Assembly (NCBI GenBank): GCA_963603365.1
Contig: CAVCMI010000018.1
Span: 1 to 45,748 of the forward strand
DNA from: F23-D06 sp963603365
Lineage (GTDB): Bacteria > Bacteroidota > Bacteroidia > Bacteroidales > WCHB1-69
Direction: 5' to 3'
DNA length: 45,748 bases
Part shown: positions 8,030 to 17,074 of the stretch, one piece after another
Numbering within the stretch: the stretch's first letter is position 1
Layout: each line of letters begins with the position of its first letter
The notes under the pieces: model-generated
The model's database searches: none
The model's input: the letters and a program-made list of their open reading frames with translations, nothing else
Told to the model about the DNA's origin: nothing
Position numbers and translations under genes: made by a program

Positions 8030-8593
8030 GTGGCAGCAACGGAACGGGACATCACAGAACTGATTGACGGTTGTTTGCGCAATGACCGCCAGGCGCAACA
8101 TCGCCTGTACGATATGTTTGCACCGGCAATGTTCGGCGTATGTCTGCGCTATTGCACAAGCCACGAAGAGGCAGAAGACGCCATGATGGAGGGTTTTTTG
8201 TGCGTGTTTCAGCAGTTGAAAGAGTATCGCAACGAGGGTTCTCTCAGAAACTGGGTACGCGCCATAATGGTAAAGAAGGCCATCGACTCGTTCCGGAAGA
8301 ACCGGAACATCCTGAAGACCGACCGGATTGAAGCCGTGCCGGAGCCTGCCGCCGAAGGTTACGCTTCTGAAACGGCCATCATCACCCGGCTGGAAGGCAA
8401 AGAGATACTGGCGCTCGTCCGGCAGCTGCCCGAAGAGTGGGGCATCATCTTCAACCTCCGAAGCATAGAGGGTTACAGTTTCAAGGAGATCGCCGCTATG
8501 CTGGACAGGAACGAAAACACCGTGCGCGTCTATTATCAAAGGGCACGTGCCCGTCTTATTGAGGATATAAAGACACGTGAACAACATCTATAG
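8030..8593 (+). CDS. ECF-type RNA polymerase sigma factor
   Basis: Group IV (ECF) sigma factor of about 187 residues. Region 2 spans LYDMFAPAMFGVCLRYCTSH to WVRAIMVKKAIDSFRKN (about residues 25-90) with the -10 recognition helix. After an acidic linker, region 4 spans LVRQLPEEWGIIFNLRSIEG to ENTVRVYYQRARARLIEDI, a helix-turn-helix for -35 recognition. There is no ATG at the N-terminus: the start is GTG at 8030 or TTG at 8021, which may mean weak translation. The stop lies 16 nt before the ATG of the next gene. That gene encodes a one-TM protein with a long periplasmic part, the arrangement of sigma and membrane anti-sigma pairs. Confidence 0.92.
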   Translation: MAATERDITELIDGCLRNDRQAQHRLYDMFAPAMFGVCLRYCTSHEEAEDAMMEGFLCVFQQLKEYRNEGSLRNWVRAIMVKKAIDSFRKNRNILKTDRIEAVPEPAAEGYASETAIITRLEGKEILALVRQLPEEWGIIFNLRSIEGYSFKEIAAMLDRNENTVRVYYQRARARLIEDIKTREQHL

Positions 8594-8609
8594 ACGATTG
8601 ACAACGATT

Positions 8610-9533
8610 ATGGAGCATAACATCAAAGACATTCTGGGGCAAATAGAAGAGCAGCCGTCACCCTCTTGCTGGAACCGGCTGAGCAGCCGGCTTGACGCCG
8701 CTATGCCGCAGCAGGTGCAGCAGCCCATGTCAGGCAACACGTCTGCCGCTGCCCACAAACTGCACAGCCTCGGTGCAGCCTGGAAAGCCGTTGCTGCCGT
8801 AGCCGGCGCTGTTGCCGTTTCGGCAGCAACTGTGACCCTCTTTTTGCTGAACAAAGACAACACGCCGTCTCCACAAAGCACCAAAAGCGGCAACACCGCG
8901 GTGCAGACAGACAGCCTTGCAGAAGAACAAGGTGATACCGTCAATGTTGTTGCAACAACTCCCGCCAAAACCAACGAGGTGCAGAACGCCACAACCGTTC
9001 CCAAATACGCATTCCCTGCAACACCCCATCATTCCGCACAGGATCAGGCCGGAACAGATCCTATCCGGAAAGACAATAGAGAAACTATGTCAGCGGCGGT
9101 CACGCCAATAGCGACTGTGCCTGCCCTTTCGCCCGTATCTCCTGCACCTTCGAGCCCCATACAACCCATACTCTTGCCAACAGGCGCGACTGACACACCG
9201 GTGCCTGCCACACACGAGTTCGACACAACCACTCCTACAGAAACCCAACACGCCGCAAGCGAGACATTCCCGTTACAAATCCCTAACGTTTTCACACCTA
9301 ACGGCGACGGGTACAACGACTATTTTGAAATCAAGGGGCTGGAGCATTGCACCAACTGCCAAGTAACCATCCGCAGCCAGTCCGGCAATATCGTTTTCAA
9401 ATCAGGAGACTATCACAACAACTGGGGCGGAGACGACTGTCTTGACGGCGTCTACCATTACCAGATCACCTACAAAATGGCAGGTGAGGAGGCACATACC
9501 GTCACAGGGTTAGTGCATATTTTGAGAAGATAA
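8610..9533 (+). CDS. one-TM protein with C-terminal T9SS type B sorting domain; possible anti-sigma
   Basis: The 307 residues have three parts. A cytoplasmic N-terminus of about 55 residues (MEHNIKDILGQIEEQPSPSC) precedes one membrane segment (VAAVAGAVAVSAATVTLFLL, about 60-85) with no cleavable signal. A long Thr/Pro/Ser-rich linker of about 140 residues follows. A C-terminal domain with IPNVFTPNGDGYNDYFEIKG, then DYHNNWGG and DGVYHYQITYK, matches the gliding-motility-associated/T9SS type B domain (CHU_C). Type B domains normally sit on cargo carried across the outer membrane after signal-peptide export. Here the domain hangs in the periplasm on an inner-membrane anchor. With the ECF gene directly upstream, a role as anti-sigma or T9SS sensor is a reasonable inference. 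A GTG at 8577 would add 11 residues. Confidence 0.75.
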   Translation: MEHNIKDILGQIEEQPSPSCWNRLSSRLDAAMPQQVQQPMSGNTSAAAHKLHSLGAAWKAVAAVAGAVAVSAATVTLFLLNKDNTPSPQSTKSGNTAVQTDSLAEEQGDTVNVVATTPAKTNEVQNATTVPKYAFPATPHHSAQDQAGTDPIRKDNRETMSAAVTPIATVPALSPVSPAPSSPIQPILLPTGATDTPVPATHEFDTTTPTETQHAASETFPLQIPNVFTPNGDGYNDYFEIKGLEHCTNCQVTIRSQSGNIVFKSGDYHNNWGGDDCLDGVYHYQITYKMAGEEAHTVTGLVHILRR

Positions 9534-9542
9534 CTGCCGTTG

Positions 9543-10457
9543 TTACTTCTGTTTTTGTTCTTTTTCCAACGGCTTCCGGACTTCTTGCAACAATTCTACT
9601 GCCTGCAGGTTTCTGGGTGAAACTATATCAATCCATCCGCTCTCGACAGGATAAACGCGGTGTTTTTTCACTGCTGTCAGCAGTGTATAAGGATATTGTG
9701 AGCAGAAAGCCTGTTGGTCTTCCTTTCTGACCAAAATGATGTCCGGGTCGCTCTCAAAGAGAAACTCGCGGCTCACGTTCCAGCCCTGCAGCGCATCGCC
9801 CACGTTGCGGCAGCCGGCAAGGGCTATAATCTCAGAAATGTGGGAATTGCGGGGTGCAGTAAAGTCGCCGGCATCGCCGAATCCTACCACATAATAGACG
9901 GTATGCGCTTGTGTTCCAAGACTGTCATTCTGTGTTTTCAGGCGGTCTACCCGCAACAACCAGTCAGCCGCCGCCTTGTCTGCCTGTTCCTCACAGCCCG
10001 TTATGCGTCCTATGATCTTCATTATGTCAGCCATGCCTTCAATGTTCTGTTCCTCCTTGATGGCAATGACGGGTATGTTCATCCGCTCTATAGTCTGGAC
10101 ATCCTTCTGCGACACTATGGAGCCAATCAGCACGGCATCGGGGCGAAGTGCCAGCAAAGCCTCCATGTTGATGTTCTGCATGCCGCCCAGTTTCGGCAGC
10201 CTTCGTGCTGCCTCGGGATAGGTGCAGAAGTCGGAGACTCCTACCAGCTTGTCATCGGCGCCAATAAGGTAGAAGATCTCAGTGATGGCGGGTGAGAGCG
10301 AAACAAGGCGGTGCGGCTCAATGTTGAGCCGCACCTGCCGTCCGTAAGAATCTGTCCATTCAAAAAAGGCTTCCTGTTGAGGCTTGCGGGCATTTGAACA
10401 TCCCTGAAACAAGCCGACAGTGACAACCGCTATCAGAATGGCGATATAATTTCTCAC
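9543..10457 (-). CDS. BtuF/FhuD-like periplasmic binding lipoprotein
   Basis: The 304-residue lipoprotein (MRNYIAILIAVVTVGLFQGC, lipidated Cys20) belongs to the helical-backbone metal-chelate binding family of ABC importers. PHRLVSLSPAITEIFYLIGA, VGVSDFCTYPEAARRLPKLG and NMEALLALRPDAVLIGS form the N lobe; DIILVRKEDQQAF and the C-terminal helix form the C lobe. Ligands of this family are cobalamin, haem or siderophores. It starts 7 nt after the stop of mutA, whose holoenzyme needs adenosylcobalamin, so cobalamin or another corrinoid is the favoured ligand by context. No permease or ATPase gene is adjacent. It ends 9 nt from the convergent sorting-domain gene. Confidence 0.85.
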   Translation of the reverse strand: MRNYIAILIAVVTVGLFQGCSNARKPQQEAFFEWTDSYGRQVRLNIEPHRLVSLSPAITEIFYLIGADDKLVGVSDFCTYPEAARRLPKLGGMQNINMEALLALRPDAVLIGSIVSQKDVQTIERMNIPVIAIKEEQNIEGMADIMKIIGRITGCEEQADKAAADWLLRVDRLKTQNDSLGTQAHTVYYVVGFGDAGDFTAPRNSHISEIIALAGCRNVGDALQGWNVSREFLFESDPDIILVRKEDQQAFCSQYPYTLLTAVKKHRVYPVESGWIDIVSPRNLQAVELLQEVRKPLEKEQKQK

Positions 10458-10464
10458 TGTATCT

Positions 10465-12312
10465 CTATTTCAACAGTTTCTGGTTATATGCAGTCAAACT
10501 GTTGAGGATATTGGTTTTCACATGAATAAAATCGTCAGTGCCGGCTGATTTCAGCGTTTCGAGGCACTCCGCAGGGTTGCCGGCCACCAGGAACGGCACA
10601 TTGGGGAAATGCGACTTGCACTGTTTTGCCGCCTCAACGCCGAGGGTTGCATACTCCTCGTCGGAACTGCACACCACAATAAGGTCTGGAGCAGCCTCTT
10701 TGGCAGCAGCAACGCCCTCCTCGACAGTTGCGAATCCGGCCGGCTCAACAATCTCATAGCCGGCACAGCCGAAGAAATTGGTAATGAATCCGGCGCGTGC
10801 CTGACGCATCGCCAAATTGCCGACCTTGAACAGGAACACCTTGGGGCGGGCATGTTCTGCGGCGTACTTTTCTGTAGCCAGACGGATCTCCTCAAAGGCC
10901 ACTGCGCCACGGTAAGTCTTCAGTCCCTCGTTGTCGTCCCTCTCAACACGCTCGATCTTGTCGGCCATGGTCTCCTTGAGATTAGGATACTGGTTCGTGC
11001 CCAGCAGAATATAGCGGCGTGTGGCGATATCCATGTCGCGTTTCTGGCAACTCTTCTCGATTTCGGTCTTCATTGTTCCGTTCTCGACAAGTGCGGCCGC
11101 TCCGCCGGCATTCTCCACATCTTGGAACAATTTCCAAGCGTGTTCTGCAATGGCATTGGTAAGGTTCTCGATATAATAGGAACCCGCAGCGGGGTCGGCA
11201 ACGCGGTCCATAAAAGCCTCCTCTTTCAGGATAACCTGCACGTTGCGGGCAATGCGGCGCGAAAAATCGTCAGACTCCTTATAGGCCACATCAAACGGCT
11301 GCAGCGAAAGTGAGTCGGTGCCGCCAACAACGGCTGACATGCCCTCTGTAGTGCTGCGCAGCATGTTGACGTAAGGGTCGTACATCGTCTTGTTCCACGT
11401 AGAGGCCACCGTGTTGACGTGTATTTTATAAGCACAGTCGCAAGCCGGCTTGTACTGTGCCACCATCGTGGACCACAGCAGCCGTACGGCACGCAGCTTG
11501 GCGATTTCCATAAAGTAGTTAGAACCCACCGACAGGGTCAGCTGCATGCGCGAGGCCACTTTCTCTGCCGGCATACCTTGTCCTGTACAGAAAACAAGGT
11601 ATTCGTTAGCGAGGGCGAGCGTATAGCCCAACTCTTGCACTATCGTTGCGCCGGCATTGTGCAGTGTGATTCCGTGTACGTTGATCACCTTAAAGTTCGG
11701 CATATTCTCCATCTTCCGCAGCAAGTCAACACACCGCTGAAGGGCTTCCTCCTTAGAGTGGCAGAACTTGTTATGTTTGAGGCGGCACATCCAAGGGTCG
11801 AAGTCCAGGCTGCCTTTTACGGCTTTAGGGTCATAGTTGCCGGCGGCGACATAATCGCAGAGCAAGTCGGCAAGTGCAGCATAATTGCGAGCCTTGTTAA
11901 ACTGCAGTCCTGTTTTGTTGAGGTCGATGCCTTGCAGCAGCGTGTTCATCGCCGCTGCCGTTTCAATATTTTCAGCGTTGAACGCAATGCACGTGGCTCC
12001 GCGGTCAAGGGCGTCGAGGGCTATGGCATTTGCTTTTGTGGGGTTCGGTTCCTCAATCTCCTGCACAATATCCCAATGGTTGTCGTGTGCTTTTGTGCCG
12101 CGCGTATAGGGAAATGTTGCCGGCAGTGTATTGAGGTAACGGATGCCGTCAAGGTCTTCGGCACGGTAATAGGGACGCACGTTGAAGCCCTCGTCGGTAT
12201 GCCACACCAACTTTTTCTCGTAGTCTGCGCCTTTAAGGTCTTTCTGTATTGTAGATTCCCATTCTTCCGTAGATATCGGGGGGAATTCTGAGAACAATCT
12301 TTCTTCAGCCAT
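10465..12312 (-). CDS. mutA: methylmalonyl-CoA mutase small subunit
   Basis: Beta chain of the heterodimeric mutase that interconverts succinyl-CoA and (R)-methylmalonyl-CoA in propionate formation. The 615 residues contain a TIM-barrel part (KKLVWHTDEGFNVRPYYR, HNAGATIVQELGYTLA, VGSNYFMEIAKLRAVRLLWS, VGGTDSLSLQPFDVAYKESD, DPAAGSYYIENLTNAIAEH). A C-terminal flavodoxin-like domain follows (about 485-615). The B12-binding DxHxxG motif of the large subunit is absent: the equivalent stretch reads VGNLAMRQARAGF. This identifies the non-cobalamin-binding chain. The start at 12312 (MAEERLFSEF) lies 32 nt after a -7 element. The large subunit mutB, normally next, is not in the window. Confidence 0.93.
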   Translation of the reverse strand: MAEERLFSEFPPISTEEWESTIQKDLKGADYEKKLVWHTDEGFNVRPYYRAEDLDGIRYLNTLPATFPYTRGTKAHDNHWDIVQEIEEPNPTKANAIALDALDRGATCIAFNAENIETAAAMNTLLQGIDLNKTGLQFNKARNYAALADLLCDYVAAGNYDPKAVKGSLDFDPWMCRLKHNKFCHSKEEALQRCVDLLRKMENMPNFKVINVHGITLHNAGATIVQELGYTLALANEYLVFCTGQGMPAEKVASRMQLTLSVGSNYFMEIAKLRAVRLLWSTMVAQYKPACDCAYKIHVNTVASTWNKTMYDPYVNMLRSTTEGMSAVVGGTDSLSLQPFDVAYKESDDFSRRIARNVQVILKEEAFMDRVADPAAGSYYIENLTNAIAEHAWKLFQDVENAGGAAALVENGTMKTEIEKSCQKRDMDIATRRYILLGTNQYPNLKETMADKIERVERDDNEGLKTYRGAVAFEEIRLATEKYAAEHARPKVFLFKVGNLAMRQARAGFITNFFGCAGYEIVEPAGFATVEEGVAAAKEAAPDLIVVCSSDEEYATLGVEAAKQCKSHFPNVPFLVAGNPAECLETLKSAGTDDFIHVKTNILNSLTAYNQKLLK

Positions 12313-12343
12313 GTTATTCGGGATAATGATTTTTACAAGACCG

Positions 12344-12351
12344 CAAAAATA
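12344..12351 (-). promoter_or_regulatory. -7 element for mutA
   Basis: Minus-strand TATTTTTG matches TAnnTTTG, 32 nt before the mutA ATG. I saw no cobalamin-riboswitch-like sequence between this element and the start codon. Confidence 0.55.
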
Positions 12352-12472
12352 CGAAAAAAGCGGTTGGCGGCCGCACCTTTTTTTATGACTTCCCAAATTG
12401 AACTTGTTGTTCAACTTGTCTTATTCTGTTTTACGCATTTTTGAGAAACATGCCTGAATATCCGCAACCGGC

Positions 12473-12515
12473 AAAACAAAACAAAAGACGGAGAGGCACA
12501 TGGCATCTCTCCGTC
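12473..12515 (-). terminator. rho-independent terminator of efflux operon
   Basis: GACGGAGAG (12487-12495) pairs with CTCTCCGTC (12507-12515). On the minus strand the stem is followed by a T-rich run (12486 down to 12473). It lies 30 nt after the stop of the PII-like gene, the last gene of the tolC-MFP-RND operon. Confidence 0.75.
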
Positions 12516-12544
12516 CTGTTTTGATTCTGTATAATCTATTGAGG

Positions 12545-12850
12545 TCAGACGGTTTTGTCCGTCATCTCCTCCGCATTCCACACAAAAGCGCGCAGGCCTT
12601 GCTGCTCGGCGGTAAGGTCGAGTTCATGAATGTCTTGGAGGAGGAGTTTCACCTTCTCGTCCTGCACAAACGTCAAGATTGCGGAGTTGAGCGTCGGCCA
12701 GGCGTGACTGCCGTAATGGGGTTCGCCGTCATCGGAGCCGCGGCCTTGAACCTCGTTCCAGAATGTAAATCCGCGAATCTGGTTTTTCTCCAGCACTGCC
12801 ATCACCTCATCATAGAAGGCCTGATAGAAAGATATGAATACAGCTTTCAT
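12545..12850 (-). CDS. PII-like protein (PG0541 type)
   Basis: About 101 residues (ATG 12850; an ATG at 12862 adds four). It shows a ferredoxin-like pattern: KAVFISFYQAFYDEVMAVLE, then GFTFWNEVQGRGSDDGEPHY resembling a T-loop region, then NSAILTFVQDEKVKLLLQDI. This matches the PII-NG group named after Porphyromonas gingivalis PG0541, which sits beside an RND pump. Here too it is the last gene after tolC-MFP-RND, 26 nt behind the pump. PII proteins sense small ligands and bind partner proteins, so a cytoplasmic regulator of the pump is a plausible inference. The family has no uridylylated PII tyrosine that I can place with confidence. Confidence 0.75.
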   Translation of the reverse strand: MKAVFISFYQAFYDEVMAVLEKNQIRGFTFWNEVQGRGSDDGEPHYGSHAWPTLNSAILTFVQDEKVKLLLQDIHELDLTAEQQGLRAFVWNAEEMTDKTV

Positions 12851-12876
12851 TTTTATTTTCAATTAAAGATTTGACA

Positions 12877-15800
12877 TTATGTGAGATTGACGCCTTCGAG
12901 TCTGTCGCGTTCCTTGCGGGCGGCGCGGCGTTTGGCGGCCTTGTCTGACCACTCCACAAACTTGCTGAACAGTACCGGGATCAGAATCAGCGTCACTAAC
13001 GTAGAGACCGACAAGCCCCAAGCAACGACCATACCCATTGAATTCCACATCTCGGCGCCTTCGCCCTTGTCGAGCGCCAAAGGTATCATACCCAACACCG
13101 TTGTCAGGGTTGTCATAAGAATAGGACGCAGACGGGAGCGGCCTCCGGCAACGACGGCTTCCTTGATGCTCATGCCACGTTCGCGGCAGAGACTCGTGTA
13201 GTCCACCAGCACAATGCCGTTCTTGACCACGATGCCCACCAGCATCATGATGCCGATAAGCGCCATGATGCCCAACGCCGTTTTCGTCACGGCCAAACCG
13301 ACCAGCACGCCGGTGAGGGCAAACGGAATAGAGAACATAATGACGAAAGGATAGGTAAACGACTCAAACTGAGCGGCCATCACCACGTACACCAGCATGA
13401 CAATCAAGGCAATGAGCACAAACATATCGCCAAAAGCGTCCTGTTGGTCTTCGTAGGTGCCGCCAATCTTGTAGTCGAGCGTCGTGGGGATGTCCATCTG
13501 GTCAAGTTCATTTTGGGCGGCTGCCACGATTTCGCTCAGCACAGCATCCTTGCCGACCATACACGACACTTTCACCATACGTTCACGGTCTTTACGTTCA
13601 ATGGAAGGCGGGGTGTAGGTTTCCACCACCTGTCCCACGTCGCCCACGCGGATGCCTTTGCCCTGCGAGTTGTACATCAGGATGTTCTCGATGGCTTTCA
13701 CGTCGTTACGGAACTCGGGGGCATAACGCACGCGGATGTTGTATTCGTCGCCGTCCTCCCGGAAATAAGAGGCCGTATAGCCGTTGAAGCGGTTGCGGAC
13801 ATAACTTGCGGCCGTAGTAGAGTTGAGCCCGTTCTCGGCCAGCTTGCGGCGGTCAAGCACCACAGAAAGCTCCGGGGTGTACTCGTCACGGCTAATCGTC
13901 ACCTCCGTGCAGCCTTTCACTTTCCGCATACGGCTTGCCAACTCTGCGGCAAAATTGTCCGTAGTAGTGAAATCATAGCAATAAAGCTCAATGTCAACGG
14001 ACGACATGCCGCCCATACTGCCGTGTCCTGTGGAAACCGTATAGGTGTTGACCTCGATATGGTTGCGCATGATTTCGCGTATGCCGTCGGCCACCTCTGT
14101 TATCGACTCTTTTCTTTCAGTCTTCTTGTAGAGGCGGATATTGAAAGAGAGCAGGTATGTGCCGTTGTCGCTCATGAGGCTGAACGTGTTGTCCTCGTCG
14201 GGCTGGCCCACGGAGTAATTGACCGTCTTGACGGCATCGGGATACTTTTCGCGGATCTCGTTCACCAACTGGTCGCCCAGTTCTTTGGTTATCTCGACAC
14301 GCGTGCCGATAGGCAATTTGACCGTCGCGCTCAGACGGGCGTTGTCCTGCGTAGGAAAGAACTCGGTAGGAATGACCTTGAGCAATGCAAGGCTGCAGAT
14401 GAAAGCGGCAAAGGCAATGGCGATTACCGTTTTCCTGTGGTTGACGCTCCAGTTCAGCATGCGGGCATAACCCTCGTCGAGTCTGGCGAGGAAGCGCTCA
14501 ATAGGACCGTAGATCTTCTCGAACCATTTGCTTTTTTTCGGATTCTTTTTCAGCAGCAAGGACGAGAGCATCGGCGTCAAAGTCATGGCCGCCGCCAGCG
14601 AAACCGTGATCACGATAGTGACGATCCAACCCAATTGTTTGAACAGCACGCCCGACATGCCTGTAAGGAATGTCAGCGGCAAGAACACGGCGATGATAAC
14701 CAACGTAGATGCCACAATGGAAAGATAGACCTCATTGGTGGCGAAGATGGCCGCAGCCTTGGGCTTGGAGCCGCGCTCGATATGGGTGGTGATGTTTTCG
14801 AGCACCACGATAGAGTCGTCCACCACCAGGCCGATAGCGATACTGAGGGATGAAAGCGAAATGATGTTCAAGGAATTGCCCGTCAAGAGCAGATAGATGA
14901 ATGCCGCCACCAACGACACGGGCACCACCAATGCCACAATGAGCGTAGCACGCCATCTTCCCAAGAAAAAGAGCACTACAAGAACCACCAGCACCAGGAT
15001 GATGACGATCGTCTCCTCAAGGCTGCTGATTGTATTCGTTATGTTGTCGGAGTTGTCCACCAGGATGCTCAACTGCACATCGGCAGGCAGAGACTCCTGG
15101 ATTTTCGGCAATTGATCTTTAACCTTATTGGCAATCTGCACCGTATTGGCGCCCGACTGCTTCTGGATAATGATCATTGCGCCGCGTGTGCCGTCGGTAT
15201 AGGTTTCCTGCATGCGTTCCTGCAGCGTGTCATTGACCGTGGCCACATCCCTAAGATAGATGTTCTTGTTCCCATAACTGCCCACCACGATGTCCTCCAT
15301 CTCCTCGGCATTTTCGAACTCGCCGTCCACACGCATGGAATAGGTTTTCGTGCCCACATCCATAACACCTAACGACACGTTCCGGTTTTCAGCGCCCAGC
15401 ACTGAAGCGATTCCTTCAATCGTCAGATTGTAGGACTCCAGTTTGTAAGGGTCACAATAGACCTGTATTTCGCGTTGCGGAGCGCCCGACACGGAAACGG
15501 CGCCCACACCGCTGATCCGGCTCAGAGGCGAGGCCACCTTGTCGTCAAGGATCTTGTAAAGCGCCTGCGTGCTCTGGTCCGACTTCACGGAAAGCATGAC
15601 AATAGGCATATCGTCGGCACTGAACTTGAACAGATAGGGTTCGTTGGCATCATCCGGCAGGGAGGATGACACCATATCCAGCTTGTCGCGGACATCGTTT
15701 GTCTTCTCGTCTATGTCCACGCCATACTCAAATTCCAGATAAACGATAGAATAGTTCTCGCGGGACTCGGAAGTGATGTGTTTCAAGTCGCTCAAAGAGT

Positions 15801-16014
15801 TGAGCGTGTTCTCGATAGGCTTCGACACATTGTCCTCGATGTCTTCCGCGCTCGCGCCGCCATAGACCGTCATAACCATAATGGTGTTGCCGTCCATGTG
15901 CGGGAACAGGTCTATCGGCAATTTAGTCATAGAAAACACACCGAGGATGACGATGGCGATGTAGATCAGCCCCGTCATGATCGGCCGTTGAACGGATTTC
16001 TGATATAAACTCAT
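12877..16014 (-). CDS. RND efflux pump inner-membrane transporter (HAE1/AcrB type)
   Basis: Proton-driven trimeric drug exporter, 1045 residues, the usual AcrB length. TM1 is at the N-terminus (GLIYIAIVILGVFSMTKLPI). The first periplasmic loop has the conserved PHMDGNTIMVMTVYGGASAE, and the TM2-6 bundle leads to TM4 with LVVDDSIVVLENI (proton-relay Asp pair). A second periplasmic loop (about 560-870) precedes the TM7-12 bundle. In it, VGIVVKNGIVLVDY holds the lysine equivalent to AcrB K940. The Asp-Asp and Lys relay residues indicate an active H+ antiporter. HAE1 (drugs, lipids) rather than the heavy-metal class is suggested by overall sequence; substrates cannot be read. It starts 16 nt after the adaptor gene. 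Confidence 0.94.
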   Translation of the reverse strand: MSLYQKSVQRPIMTGLIYIAIVILGVFSMTKLPIDLFPHMDGNTIMVMTVYGGASAEDIEDNVSKPIENTLNSLSDLKHITSESRENYSIVYLEFEYGVDIDEKTNDVRDKLDMVSSSLPDDANEPYLFKFSADDMPIVMLSVKSDQSTQALYKILDDKVASPLSRISGVGAVSVSGAPQREIQVYCDPYKLESYNLTIEGIASVLGAENRNVSLGVMDVGTKTYSMRVDGEFENAEEMEDIVVGSYGNKNIYLRDVATVNDTLQERMQETYTDGTRGAMIIIQKQSGANTVQIANKVKDQLPKIQESLPADVQLSILVDNSDNITNTISSLEETIVIILVLVVLVVLFFLGRWRATLIVALVVPVSLVAAFIYLLLTGNSLNIISLSSLSIAIGLVVDDSIVVLENITTHIERGSKPKAAAIFATNEVYLSIVASTLVIIAVFLPLTFLTGMSGVLFKQLGWIVTIVITVSLAAAMTLTPMLSSLLLKKNPKKSKWFEKIYGPIERFLARLDEGYARMLNWSVNHRKTVIAIAFAAFICSLALLKVIPTEFFPTQDNARLSATVKLPIGTRVEITKELGDQLVNEIREKYPDAVKTVNYSVGQPDEDNTFSLMSDNGTYLLSFNIRLYKKTERKESITEVADGIREIMRNHIEVNTYTVSTGHGSMGGMSSVDIELYCYDFTTTDNFAAELASRMRKVKGCTEVTISRDEYTPELSVVLDRRKLAENGLNSTTAASYVRNRFNGYTASYFREDGDEYNIRVRYAPEFRNDVKAIENILMYNSQGKGIRVGDVGQVVETYTPPSIERKDRERMVKVSCMVGKDAVLSEIVAAAQNELDQMDIPTTLDYKIGGTYEDQQDAFGDMFVLIALIVMLVYVVMAAQFESFTYPFVIMFSIPFALTGVLVGLAVTKTALGIMALIGIMMLVGIVVKNGIVLVDYTSLCRERGMSIKEAVVAGGRSRLRPILMTTLTTVLGMIPLALDKGEGAEMWNSMGMVVAWGLSVSTLVTLILIPVLFSKFVEWSDKAAKRRAARKERDRLEGVNLT

Positions 16015-16030
16015 TGTTTTGCCGTTTTAT

Positions 16031-17041
16031 TTAGTTTTCAACTTTCACTTCCATACCGTCTTTGAGGCGAGAGAGGCCTGTGGTGGCAAGCCAGTCGCCG
16101 TCTTCGGCGCCGGAGAGCAGTTCATACTTGGTGCCGATGTGGCGGCCGGTCTGGATCTGGCTGAGTTTGACCTTGCCGTCCTTATAGATATAGACATACC
16201 GGTTGCCGGAGCCCTGCTGTCTGTATATGGACTCGTCGGGGATCACCACATGGTTGTAAGTGCCGAGGTTCACCGTGACGCGCGCATACATGCCGGGGCG
16301 GACCCTTGCATCGGCATTGGGTATCTGCACCTCAACGGGGAACGTGTGCGTGGTGCCATCGACAGTAGGATACACAAGGCTGATCTTTCCTTTGAACTCC
16401 TCCTCGCCATAGGCATCTACTTTGATGGTTACGGGCAACCCCACCTTCACCTGTTTGAAAAGGGCTTCCGACACGTTGATAAGCATCTTGACAGGCGCAA
16501 TCTGTTGCACTGTCACTACAGGCTGCCCGCCGTAAAGGTCGCCGCTGTCATAGTTGCGGGCCGTGACCACACCGGGGATGGGACTGATGAGTTGCGTGTT
16601 CTCCAACAGATTGTCGTAAGTGGTCTGGGCCACGTCAAGGGAGGTTTTCTGTGCATCCCAGTCCGACTTTGACACGCCGCCGACTTTATACAGTTCGTCA
16701 ATCCGCTTGAAATTCTTTTTCAAATTGTCGAGCTGCGCTTTCTGTTGTTTGAGGCTGTTCTCGTTCATCTGCACGAGAACCTTGCCCTTGCTCACGCGGT
16801 CGCCCACCTCCACATAGATTTTGTCGATTCTGCCGCCGGTAAGCGGGGCAATGTTGTTCACGGCGTAAGCCTCAACCGTTGCCGTATATTCATAAATCTG
16901 TTCTACCTCTTGTGCAGACACCTGCTGGGTTTTTATGGTGATGGTCTGGTCCTTTGCTCCAGCGTCATCTTTTTTCCCGTTGCACCCTGTAAATCCTATC
17001 AGCGTGAGAGCCGTCAGGATGAAAACATCAATTCGTTTCAT
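16031..17041 (-). CDS. RND efflux periplasmic adaptor (MFP) lipoprotein
   Basis: Membrane-fusion protein linking the RND pump to TolC. The 336 residues start with a lipoprotein signal (MKRIDVFILTALTLIGFTGC, Cys20). The lipoyl half-motifs flank a short coiled-coil hairpin: GRIDKIYVEVGDRVSKGKVL on one side and ISPIPGVVTARNYDSGDLYG on the other, with LKQQKAQLDNLKKNFKRIDEL to DVAQTTYDNLL between. Beta-barrel and membrane-proximal domains follow (VTIKVDAYGEEEFKGKISLV, ARVTVNLGTYNHVVIPD). It is the second gene of the tolC-MFP-RND-PII operon. Confidence 0.93.
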   Translation of the reverse strand: MKRIDVFILTALTLIGFTGCNGKKDDAGAKDQTITIKTQQVSAQEVEQIYEYTATVEAYAVNNIAPLTGGRIDKIYVEVGDRVSKGKVLVQMNENSLKQQKAQLDNLKKNFKRIDELYKVGGVSKSDWDAQKTSLDVAQTTYDNLLENTQLISPIPGVVTARNYDSGDLYGGQPVVTVQQIAPVKMLINVSEALFKQVKVGLPVTIKVDAYGEEEFKGKISLVYPTVDGTTHTFPVEVQIPNADARVRPGMYARVTVNLGTYNHVVIPDESIYRQQGSGNRYVYIYKDGKVKLSQIQTGRHIGTKYELLSGAEDGDWLATTGLSRLKDGMEVKVEN

Positions 17042-17074
17042 ATTCTTTTTCTTTTTGTTTCTGTAAAAAACCGT

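Noticed and set aside
8588..9004. Open frame on the minus strand opposite the sorting-domain gene
   Set aside because: Shadow frame; the plus-strand protein has a clear TM segment and C-terminal domain.
12313..12480. Possible cobalamin riboswitch before mutA
   Set aside because: The leader after the -7 element is only about 25 nt and no B12-box-like sequence was seen further upstream. A small inverted repeat (TTGAAC-TTGTT-GTTCAA) is the only structure.
13444..14853. 469-codon open frame on the plus strand
   Set aside because: Antisense to the RND transporter; its composition is low-complexity His/Val-rich, typical of a shadow frame.
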